DNA of 64,000 nt from Strix aluco. Its lineage: Eukaryota; Chordata; Aves; Strigiformes; Strigidae. Numbering within the stretch: position 1 is the stretch's first letter; the number at the start of each line of letters is the position of its first letter. A model generated the notes under the pieces. It was not told the DNA's origin. It ran no database searches and saw only the letters and a list, made by a program, of their open reading frames with translations. Positions 47,596 to 56,675 of the stretch are shown piece by piece. Made by a program: the position numbers and the translations under genes. The stretch is taken from NCBI RefSeq assembly GCF_031877795.1, contig NC_133970.1:43941533-44005532 (forward strand), given 5' to 3'.

Positions 47596-48127
47596 AAGAG
47601 AAGCTAGCTCAAAGAAAATTTCCCTCTCGAGTTTAGAGCAAATCCTCCCAATGCCTTGGCATTCCTCAACGGGCGATAATTGAGACTCGAGCGGGGGACT
47701 TCGCCCTGGCCTTCCGTCTGGAGCAGATGACACCTTAAGGGTTTGGTACCTGAGAGGCGTCCCAGCTCAGGGGAGGTGCTGGTCACAGGCCCGCTGCGAT
47801 CCAGGAGAGCTCAAAGGGTCTCCCTGGTGGTCGCCATTTATAGGGTCCAAGATAATTGACTTTTGTCAAATACCTTCTGGTGCTTTCCAGCAGTTACACA
47901 AGAATTTGATTAATGTGCGACTCTGTTATTGTTCCCATTTGACCCCATCCCAGGCACAGGTGTGCCAGGCCCTTAGGAGTTGATGGGCCATTTTAACCAT
48001 TTCCGAGCAATCGGGAGGGGCAGGAGCCAGGCTCGTTAACATTGTCAGTCCTTATCTCCACAGACTGGTGTATAGCTCGGGGGATGTGGGTGGAATCGCA
48101 CCTAGCACCAAGCAGCCCAACAAAGAC

Positions 48128-48176
48128 GGGCGGGGGGGGGGGGGGTGGGGGGGGTGGTGGTGGGGGGGGTGTGTGT
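48128..48176. repeat. G-rich tract
   Basis: Almost 50 bases of G with a few T and C, with at least four runs of four or more G. It lies near the right end of the solo LTR and could form G-quadruplex structure. Confidence 0.9.
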
Positions 48177-48199
48177 AAGAATTGCACCACCACAATATT

Positions 48200-48610
48200 A
48201 AATAGTAATTAAAGAATATGTTTTACTGAGATACAGTTTAGAATTAATCAAACTCCTTTTTAGAAAAATCAAATGCTTTAGTAAAACAGGATAAGTTGCC
48301 CTGTCATGATTTACCTTTCCAAAGTTTCTGTTGTACTGTCTTCTGTCTAAACACTTACATAATACTGAAGTGAGTCTAACAGTCTTGTTGTTCAAGTCCT
48401 TTTTCTTCTGTCCTCAGATACAGAGTCCATGTATGCTATTCTGCAGTCATGCAGCATTCATTTAACTTGAAAGATTTATAAAAAGTCCTTGCTCCTGGAC
48501 CTGCAGTTTCACATGACAGGTCTTTTACTGCTGTGGGTGATGATTGTCTGCCCCTGCTCCCCCCCAGCTTGAATACGTTAAGTTCTTTAAGTTTTATTTC
48601 AATCCCAGCT
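48200..48610. other. Unassigned DNA left of ERV-3
   Basis: No gene or nameable repeat was seen. Confidence 0.4.
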
Positions 48611-48615
48611 GTAGT

Positions 48616-48954
48616 TATGGGAGACCTCGGCTGGTCCGAGGGATCAGAATGTAAGTTTGGTATTGACCTTGAGCAGAGAACCGTGTACCCTTAAGAGGTT
48701 TGAAAGTCCCAAGAAGAGCTGAGTAAACAAGAGTAAGGAACTACCAGACCAGAACTGCCTGACTGCAAGGAGAGGAGGAAGGTTATCGAGGTTGCAACAG
48801 AGAAGAGGTCATCCAATCATGAACTGTTAGTCTCTAATTAAACCAATCATATATGGACACATACTCTTAATAAAGTTATAAAAAGGCTTCTTAGAACAAT
48901 AAAGTAGCCATTTTGCACAATTCGGTGTTTGTCGTGTCAGTCTCAACAGCGACA
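48616..48954 (+). repeat. ERV-3 5' LTR
   Basis: It runs from TATGGGAGACC to AACAGCGACA. The TATA box TTATAAAAA is at 48877-48885 and AATAAA at 48898-48903, so R is short. The exact left end is ambiguous by a base or two; the 5-bp flank GTAGT favours 48616. Confidence 0.88.
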
Positions 48955-48956
48955 AA

Positions 48957-48974
48957 TGGTGACCCTGACGTGAT
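48957..48974 (+). promoter_or_regulatory. ERV-3 primer binding site (tRNA-Trp type)
   Basis: TGGTGACCCTGACGTGAT, two bases after the LTR, differs at one position from the tRNA-Trp site used by avian alpharetroviruses (CCC at positions 8-10). Confidence 0.85.
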
Positions 48975-49154
48975 CCCAACACCAAGGAAATAAATAATTG
49001 CGGTGGGGAAGAGCTGCGGAGACGGAGCCCGGTCAAGCGTAGCGGCGGGGAGAGCTGCATAGTCTGAACAACCTTTTAAATTTGACACCGTGCAGGTGAG
49101 CAGCTGGGAACAAAACGATGGGTGCTAGCCTTTCTAAGGAGGAGGGTATTGAAG

Positions 49155-49638
49155 TGAGAAATCTTAACAAAATAGATGCAGGCCTCTCAGCAGGGTGGGC
49201 TCTCAGCAGGATGGGCTCTTGAGATAAGGGAGGAGCTGCAACTACTGAGTCCCAAGATAAGAAAGGGGAATTCAAAGAATGCTAAATTGACATGCTGAAG
49301 AGACCTAATTGGGTGAAAAGTCACGAGAGGAAGAGGAGGCATCTTCAATCTTCATCCTGAAGACCCCCACCCAAGACCACCAGGAGCCACTGCGCAGGCG
49401 CAACGGGGAGGGACTTGGGGTGGAATTTATGATAATGATTTCTCAAAACTAATTGTAATATCTCTCCCTATTCTCGGGATTATCATGAATATGTAAACAC
49501 TTTACACTATAGAAAGGAGCTGCTTTTCGCTCCAAAATGTGCACGTTTGTGGAGGAGCGATCCCCCGTGCACCCAGCGCTGAATAAACATACCTTCTTTA
49601 TAACCTTACTGGTTGTAAAGTCGTTACTCCGCACGTCA
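49155..49638 (+). mobile_element. Solo class I-type LTR inside ERV-3 gag
   Basis: This is a segment of about 484 bases running from TGAGAAATC to CGCACGTCA. Its right third has the same plan as the ERV-1 LTR (GTGCACCC, GCGCTGAATAAACATACC, then TTGTAAAGTC), including AATAAA at 49582. Removing it brings two in-frame gag pieces together. A clean target duplication was not found, so the junctions are good to a few bases only. Confidence 0.75.
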
Positions 49639-50344
49639 GTGTGATTATGACAATGTGGAAGTTGCTGCTTCAGCGCAGGGGAGTCAAAGTGGATGACGTA
49701 GTGCTCCGAAAAATGTTGCTGTGGAGCAAAGCGCAAGGATATGAAGCTAGCACTGCCACTGCATTCAGCGTGAGCAAATGGGAAGAATTGGGACAGAAAT
49801 TGCTTGAGAGTGCTTCTCAGGGTAATAAGACTGCGATCGACCTCCTTACAACCCGGAGGTTGTTAAAAGAGACTTTAAAGGACTTTAAGGCAGAGAAAGA
49901 AAGCTCAGGGGAAACCCCTTATAATCCAGGGGCGTCCATGGTCCGGGTCTTGGCAGCAAGAGGTCAAGATATGGACCTAGTGGGGGGAGCCCGTCCTAGA
50001 CGTAGACCATGGCTGAGGGCGAAGGGATTGTATGAGGACTCTGATGCGGAAGCACAAGATGAGTTGTTTCCTCCACGAAGACCAAATGAGCAGAAAGCCC
50101 CTCAGCAGCCCCCCCTTTGCCTCCTGTCGTGGAGCCCTCTGCTCCACCCCTCCCTCAGAACGCACCACCTCCCTCTGATGAAGAAAATGAAAAAAACCCC
50201 TGTGGTGTCTACCAACCCCTTTTTGTATCCCACACCATTGAAGAGACTGGAGACGTCAGTCACATTGGGGAGGACTTCATTTTTCTGTTATTAAAGAACT
50301 ACAGAAAAGCATTAATGAGGACGGACTTAAAAACTCACAACAGC

Positions 50345-51405
50345 TATACTGGAGGCATACTCATGGCTGTACTCAGCATTCGCACCCCCCACCTGCAAGC
50401 GCGGAGTTGGCGGCGGCAGCCCCAGGCCTCCCTGAGCCCCCCCCCGCCATTGACTGACCACCTGCAGCCGAGTCTGGCACCACGCCCCCGGTGTGTGTCC
50501 GTCCGTCCCGCCTCCTCCCGAACACCAAAAGCGGCAGTTTTTACAGAAGGTGCCGACACTGTGATGCGGCGTCCCTTGTTCATTCTAAAAAGACACTTTA
50601 AACCTTTCTGATGGTCAGTACACTAAAGGCCTTGATTTTAAAACAAAGAAGGGGGAATTTTCTGGACACACCACATAATCAACTGGCAATGGCTTTATAT
50701 ACTCTTAATGGTGTTTTGATGTTTGTAGTATTTGTCATTTTATGTTGTGTGAGTAATAAGTGTAAGGGGCCCCTTTGTGTGATTGTTTTGCGTGTGTGAG
50801 ATGCAGCCCAGCTGCAGCTGCGGAGTGTGGAGTTCTCTATAATTTAGTCGATATCGATCAGGTGTGGATCTGTGGTAAATGATCAACGGCAAATGGCTTA
50901 TGGTATAGGATTTATGGTTTTGCCTTTGATTTATGACTTTTATGATTTAGCAATTGTTGTAATTTTCTTAAACAGAAATCATTTTGCTTTGATTAGTAAA
51001 ATCTGTATTGTGTATTCAACTTCCTTTGTTTAGCAATATTAAGAATTAAGAACCCAAGTGTTTAACCTTATTAGAAACTCCCTTGGTTTCCCCCCTTGAG
51101 TGGTGGCCAGGCTCTGGGTGGAACCCAACAGGAGGATGAAATCAGATGTTTCCGCTCAAAGAAAATTGCCAGTTATTTTGGCCTCTTGATTTAGAGGCTG
51201 GACCTGCTTGCAGCGACTTTGGATGCCTCACCTACGGATGGACGCATCGCATAGGATTTCCAACTTGCAAGGAAAGGTACTCCAAATCCTCGCTGCAACC
51301 AGGGTTCCCCAGCAATTGCGGATCTGAATATTAGTACCCCATTAAGTGTGCTATTCTGTATCTTCCTTGTTTTGTAATACTTAGTCATATGCTTTAATTA
51401 TTAGC
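50345..51405 (+). other. Foreign segment replacing the capsid N-terminal region
   Basis: This is about 1.06 kb with no gag text. It starts GC-rich (50385-50540). It then has a short integrase-C-terminal-like stretch (TLKALILKQRRGNF, then LAMALYTLNG, at about 50617-50710) resembling ERV-3's own integrase end near 54930-55020 but clearly diverged. It finishes in AT-rich DNA that I cannot place. No long open frame is present. It may come from recombination with another retroviral RNA or from a host transcript. Confidence 0.6.
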
Positions 51406-51962
51406 AGTGGAACCAGACAAGGGCCAAAAGAACCATTTCTGCCATTTGTGGAGAAATTACAAGCAGCCATAGAGAAACAGGTCTATGATGCCAATTTAAG
51501 ATTGACATTAACAACACAGTTAGCTAGGGATAATGCTAATGAAGATTCTAGAAAGATAATTGAGGCATTGCCAGGGGATCCAACCCTGGAAGCCATGGTT
51601 ACTGCTTGTGCTAAGTTTGGGTCAGTGGAACATAAGATGGCAGCCTTAGCCAGTGCTATGGCAGCTGTCCGAGTAAAAGAACAAAAATGTTATCACTGCG
51701 GTCACACAGGACATTTAAAAGCCAATTGTCCTGAGAAGAAAGGGATAAAAACATCTGGTCCCATAGTAACGCCTTGTCACCGATGCAGAAAAATGGGACA
51801 TTTCGTGAAACAGTATAAATCTAAATACCATATTAATGGACAACTATTGTCAGGAAACGGGAAGTCGAGCGCGAAGGGACGCGTGCCAACACAAGTATTC
51901 CCTTCAATGCCCCAGCAATTTCCATCAAACCTATCCTCTGCGAACAACTCGCAGGACAAACC

Positions 51963-52661
51963 ATGGGGGCAGCAGGAATGGATGTATCCATCGCCAAGCA
52001 AGTAACTATATCATCGCATTCTGTGCAAAAGGTGCCCCTTGCGGCGCATGGACCAATTGGTAGAGGTCTGAGTGCATTGTTAATAGGATGTTCACGTGGT
52101 ACCTTACAAGGTATCAGTGTACATGTTGGTGTTATTGATGCTGATTATACTGGACAGATAAGTGCTATGGTTTCTACTCCAACGCCACCCTTGACAATTC
52201 CAAAAGGTACTCGTATTGCTCAGCTTGTCCCTTTTAAGAGTTGTGTTCCCAGGTCACATCCAACAGAGTGTGGAGATGGTGGATTTGGATCTACTGGCGT
52301 CCCTCAAGTCATGTGGACACAAAACATCTCAGACAAATGGCCTCAAATGACTTGCATCCTCACGATGGATGGCACCACCCCCTCACAGGTGAAGGTATCT
52401 GGGCTATTAGACACGGGGGCTGATGTTACCATAGTCTTCCAACTCCATTGGCCTCAGAGTTGGCCCATTGTTATGATGGACACCGGGGTATTGGGGCTGG
52501 GAGGCACGACCCAAAGCTTAATGGCGGCTAAACCTGTAACAATTTGGAATCCTGAAGGACAGGTTGCCACAGTACGACCATATGTTACTGCTGCTCCTCT
52601 GAATTTATGGGGAAGAGATGTCCTGGGAGCATGGGGTGTGAGGATTACAATGGATTTTTAA
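51963..52661 (+). pseudogene. pro: ERV-3 pro: dUTPase and protease
   Basis: The frame is one base back from gag. It is open from well before 51963 to TAA at 52659-52661, with no internal break. The N-terminal half is a dUTPase-like domain (GAAGMDV, then GVIDADYTGQI, then PKGTRIAQLVP), the enzyme that removes dUTP. The C-terminal half is an aspartic protease with LLDTGADVT near 52405 and GRDVLGAWG near its end. This is the betaretroviral fusion order. It overlaps gag and pol at either end, as expected for two -1 ribosomal frameshifts. The frame is intact, but the element around it is dead. Confidence 0.88.
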
Positions 52662-55259
52662 CAGGGGCCACTGTGCTTGAGGGCGTACGACAACCTACCC
52701 TGGCTTTAACATGGCTGACTGATACACCTATTTGGGTAAATCAGTGGCCCCTCAACCCAGAGAAGTTAGACGCCCTCCAGGACTCGGTAAAAGAACAACT
52801 ACAGGCTGGTCATATTGAACCCTCTCACAGTCCCTGGAATACACCTGTGTTTGTAATAAAAAAGAAATCAGGAAAATGGTGATTGTTACATGATTTACGA
52901 CAAATCAATGCTGTTATGGCTAGTATGGGCACATTGCAACCAGGACTACCGTCACCTACTATGATCCCAGCAGGGTGGAATATCTTAGTTGTGGATCTGA
53001 AAGACTGTTTGTTTGGGTTTTTTTTTACCATTCCATTAGCAGAACAAGATAGAAACAAATTTGCTTTTTTGGTTCCTGTCATCAACCACACAGAGCCCAT
53101 GAAACACTATCAGTGGAAAGTGTTACCTCAAGGCATGAAAAATTCTCCCACAATTTGTCAATGGTTTGTAGCTCAGGCACTCTCAGGCCTGCGAGAACAA
53201 TACCCTGATTCTTATTGTTATCACTATATGGATGATATTCTTCTTGCAGTATCTGACCCGACCCAGTTGGATGACATGGAACGATCAGCATTATGTCATC
53301 TTAAACAATATGGGTTGGTTGTGGCTCCAGAAAAGGTTCAACGTACAAGTCCTTGGTTATACCTAGGTGCAAAAATATTGGATCAGACTGTAGCTCCACA
53401 GCCAGTAACGCTGAATAGGGAAGTAAAAAATCTCAGTGACATCCAAAAGCTATTGGGAGCAATTAATTGGGTTAGGCCCTATTTAGGATTGACATCTTCT
53501 CAACTGAGCCCCCTAATGGAATTACTGAAAGGGGATTCCGATATTTGTGCACCGAGACGGTTAACCAAGGAAGCACATCAGGAACTCGATGAGGTAGAAA
53601 AAGCAATACAGAACAAATATGTTTATCGCCTGGAACTAACAGAAGTTGTGCAAGTTTTTGTTTTAACAGATCACACGATTCCGTATGCATTACTTTGTCA
53701 ATGGAATGAAACCTGGGCGGATCCTTTACATGTGCTGGAAAGGACGTTTTTACCCTATCGATTCAAAAAGACAGCACCTGGTATTTTTGAATTGGTGGCT
53801 CACTTGATAATTAAAACACGGACCCGTTGCCTTGAACTTGTGGGACGGGATCCAGCAACCATTGTTATTCCAATTCAAGCTGAATATTTTGAGTGGTGCC
53901 TAGCAAATAACATGGTACTACAATCCGCATTGGCAGATTTTCAAGGACAAATAAAATATCACCTCCCCAGCCACCCAATGTTGAAACTGGTGCACAAAAT
54001 TTAAATTGGGAACAAATGGCTACATTCCACGAAGCCAGTGGAGGGGTTAACTGTGTTTACAGATGGATCAGGAAAAACAGGAAAGGCAGCTGTAACATGG
54101 TTTATGAATAGTGAGTGGCACAATATTGTCACAGAACACCAAGGGTCGCCGCAGATTGTAGAACTTAGAGTGGTAACCGAGGCCTTCCACAGATTTACAG
54201 AACCTTTTAATTTGGTTACAGAGTCTGCTTATGTTGCAGGATTGGTTCAGCGGTTAGAAAAAACAATCATCAAAAAGGTGGACAATGAAAAATTGTTTAA
54301 TTTGTTACGGTTCTTGTGGGAATTGATCCAAAAACCTGAGAATCCCTATTATGTGTTGCACATTCGTAGTCACAGTACCCTACCAGGATTTTTAGCAGAA
54401 GGGAATGCACAGGCTGACAGGCTTGTGTCTGTAGCCGTGGTGCCAAATACTCTGCAACAAGCCCAATCATCACATCAATTTTTTCATCAAGGTGCCAGAG
54501 CATTACAGACAGTTTCATCTTACAGCTACAGAGGCAAGAGCCATTGTAGCATCATGTCCTGATTGTCGGGGACAGCAAGTGCCGTATTCTTATGGGGTGA
54601 ACCCCAGAGGGTTACAGGCATTGCAAATCTGGCAAACAGACGTTACACACGTTGCAGAATTTGGAAGGTTGAAGTATGTACATGTTTCCATTGATACTTT
54701 TTCACATGCAATGTTTGCTTCCGCACATACAGGGGAAAAAGCCAGAGATGCCATTTGACACTGGCAAAAGGCGTTTTCTGTTTTGGGTGTCCCTGAAACA
54801 GTAAAAACCGACAACAGCCCTGCATATGTCTCCAGACCGGTTCGGGAATTTCTACATGGATGGGGGATTCAACATATTACTGGCATCCCACATTCCCCTA
54901 GGGGACAGGCAATTGTTGAACGTGCCCATGGTACCCTAAAATGCCTGCTTCAAAAACAAAAAGGGGGAATGGAAGGGGAGCCCCCAGAGGCCCGGTTGGC
55001 AAAGGCCATTTATGTATTAAACTTTTTTACCATGCCCGAGCAAGGGTTGGTCCCTCCCATTGAGAGACATTTTGCCTCTTTTTCTTCAACTCAGGAGGTA
55101 CAGGGAACTGCCTTGGTGCGTGTTAAGGATTTACAGACGGGGCAATGGTCTCAGCCTTATAACATAGTCACCTGGGGCAGGGGTTATGCTTGTGTCTCCA
55201 CAGAACATGGGCCGCGTTGGTACCCTGCCCGTTGTATTTGGCCTGTTATGGCTTGTTGA
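52607..55259 (+). pseudogene. pol: ERV-3 pol (RT, RNase H, integrase), four breaks
   Basis: The frame is one base back from pro and overlaps it by 55 bases. RT has [10 protein letters not shown], a TGA at 52880-52882, then LPQGMKNSP and YMDD at 53225-53236. TAA 54002-54004 precedes RNase H, which keeps FTDGSG, GNAQAD and HIRSHSTLPG. A frameshift near 54500 falls before the integrase CPDC zinc pair. The core has IWQTDVTHV (first Asp), then TGA 54756-54758, then KTDNSPAY (second Asp) and GQAIVERAH (Glu). The C-terminal domain ends at 55257-55259. YMDD and the WQTDVTH pattern are class II features. Catalytic residues survive although the frame does not. Confidence 0.9.
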
Positions 55260-55730
55260 CTGATGTTGATAGTGTTAGGCATGCTACATTACAAAATAGA
55301 GCTGCAATAGATTTTTTTGTTAATTGCCCAAGGACATGGTTGTGAAGACTTTGAGGGAATGTGTTGTATGAATTTGTCAGATCACTTGGAATCAATACAT
55401 AAAAGTATCCAGCTTCTGAAAGAAGGAGTGAAGAAGTTACAGGCAAATGATGGACGGGATTGGTTGAATGACTTGTTTAAAGGATGGGGACTATCAGGGT
55501 GGTTGTTATCTTTGATAAAAACTGGGTTGTTGCTTTTGTTCGTCATTGTAGTTGTGTTATTAATGTTGCCATGTCTTGTGTCTCTGTTGCAAAGGGCCCT
55601 GCAGTGGACGGCACAGGCAATTTTTGTAGCACAAATACAAAAAGGGGGAATTATGGGAGACCTCGGCTGGTCCGAGGGATCAGAATGTAAGTTTGGTATT
55701 GACCTTGAGCAGAGAACCGTGTACCCTTAA
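55260..55730 (+). pseudogene. env: ERV-3 env remnant (transmembrane C-terminal part)
   Basis: Env begins abruptly after the pol stop with LQNRAAIDF-type text. A frame change in a T-run near 55315 then leads to the motif CEDFEGMCC (six residues between Cys and Cys-Cys). A heptad-like region, a strongly hydrophobic anchor (about 55500-55590) and a short tail follow. The signal peptide, the whole surface subunit and the fusion peptide are missing, so about three quarters of env is deleted. The pattern is that of alpharetrovirus-like TM rather than a betaretroviral one. Confidence 0.85.
55639..55651 (+). other. ERV-3 polypurine tract
   Basis: AAAAAGGGGGAA stands directly before the 3' LTR. The env reading frame runs through it. 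Confidence 0.8.
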
Positions 55731-55990
55731 GAGGCTTGAAAGTCCCGAGAAGAGCTGAGTAAACAAGAGTAAGGAACTACCAGACCAGAACTGCCTGACT
55801 GCAAGGAGAGGAGGAAGGTTATCGAGGTTGCAACAGAGAAGAGGTCATCCAATCATGAACTGTTAGTCTCTAATTAAACCAATCATATATGGACACATAC
55901 TCTTAATAAAGTTATAAAAAGGCTTCTTAGAACAATAAAGTAGCCATTTTGCACAATTCGGTGTTTGTCGTGTCCGTCTCAACAGCGACA
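55652..55990 (+). repeat. ERV-3 3' LTR
   Basis: 339 bases. Differences from the 5' LTR: GAGG[T/C]TTG, TCCC[A/G]AG and GTC[A/C]GTC (first base is the 5' LTR). GTAGT follows. Confidence 0.9.
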
Positions 55991-56201
55991 GTAGTGAGCT
56001 CTGTTCCAAAATCTTCATTTCCATTAGACATCGTGTTCTTACCTCGCTGCTCAATGTCATATTTCTATTGAAAATACAGCAAACTATTTAAGTTTGAAGT
56101 CATACTTCCCTAGTCTCGCGCTTCTTTCTCTACTGCAAAGAAAGCCCAGTATCCCATCCCTTTCTCCTTGGGATTTATATAACTAAACTTTTCATAGTTT
56201 G

Positions 56202-56675
56202 TGTGCTGGTTTTGGCTGGGATAGAGTTAATTTTCTTCATAGCAGCTAGTATGGGGCTTTGGTTTTGTGCTGAAAACAGTGTTGATAACTCAGGGATGTT
56301 TTAGTTACTGCTGAGCAGTGCTAACACAGAGTCAAGGCCTTTCTGCTTCTCACACCACCCCAACAGCGAGTAGGCTGGGGGTGCACAAGAAGTGGGGAGG
56401 GGACACAGGCCGGGACAGCTGAGCCCAACTGACCAAAGGGATGTCCCAGACCATATGGCGTCATGCTCAGCATAGAAAGCTGGGGGAAGAAGAAGGAAAG
56501 GGGGGGACATTTGGAGTTATGGCATTTGTCTTCCCAAGTAACTGTCACATGTGATGGAGCCCTGCTTTCCCTGGAGATGGCTGAACACCTGCCTGCCGAT
56601 GGGAAGTGGTGAATGAATTCCTTGTTTTGCTTTGCTTGTGTGAGCAGCTTTTGCTTTACCTAGACTGATGTCCGT
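56202..56675 (+). repeat. ERVL-type LTR, 3'-truncated
   Basis: It begins TGTGCTGGTTTTGGCTGGGA, the well-known avian ERVL LTR start. Blocks are shared with the unit LTR at 32130 (AACTGACCAAAGGGAT, GAGCCCTGCTT, CCTGTTCATGGGAAGT-like). It fades after CTTTACCTAGACTG near 56675, so the terminal third with CCACCACA is absent. Confidence 0.8.

Larger units (their letters stand above)
47275..48194 (-). mobile_element. Solo LTR with ATATT duplication
   Basis: This 920-base reverse LTR (plus strand TGTCACGG...CACCACCACA) is flanked by ATATT at 47270-47274 and 48195-48199. Its TGTCACG start and GTTTATTAATAAC poly(A)-region text resemble LTR-A, so it is a likely relative. There is no coding sequence. 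Confidence 0.82.
49118..52005 (+). pseudogene. gag: ERV-3 gag, interrupted
   Basis: The ATG at 49118 encodes a Met-Gly start (MGASLSKEEG). After 12 codons a solo LTR (49155-49638) intervenes. Matrix resumes at about 49645 with LLLQRRGVKVDD and WEELGQKLLESA, then a proline-rich region. A frame change in a C-run near 50110 and another near 50280 precede capsid-start-like text that ends about 50345. Unrelated DNA fills 50345-51405. The capsid C-half returns at about 51406 with the major homology region (GPKEPFLPFVEKL). It is followed by nucleocapsid with knuckles CYHCGHTGHLKANC and CHRCRKMGHFVKQY; the second lacks its last Cys. AGGAAAC at 51852-51858, one base off GGGAAAC, is a candidate gag-pro slippery site. 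Confidence 0.85.
48616..55990 (+). mobile_element. ERV-3: class II (betaretrovirus-like) provirus with alpharetrovirus-like Env fragment
   Basis: LTRs at 48616-48954 and 55652-55990 are both 339 bases with about three differences, and the flanks share GTAGT (48611-48615 and 55991-55995). A tRNA-Trp-type primer site follows the 5' LTR. Gag, pro (dUTPase plus protease) and pol are in three frames, each one base back from the last, the betaretroviral layout. The Env fragment has a CX6CC motif and an ALV-like pattern. Known damage: a solo LTR in matrix, a frameshift near 50110, a replaced capsid segment, TGA at 52880, TAA at 54002, a frameshift near 54500, TGA at 54756, and loss of nearly all env. 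Confidence 0.9.

Noticed and set aside
52640..52665. GGATTTTTAACAGG as the pro-pol slippery heptamer
   Set aside because: The T-run is suggestive and lies in the overlap, but it does not fit the X XXY YYZ pattern in the pro frame.
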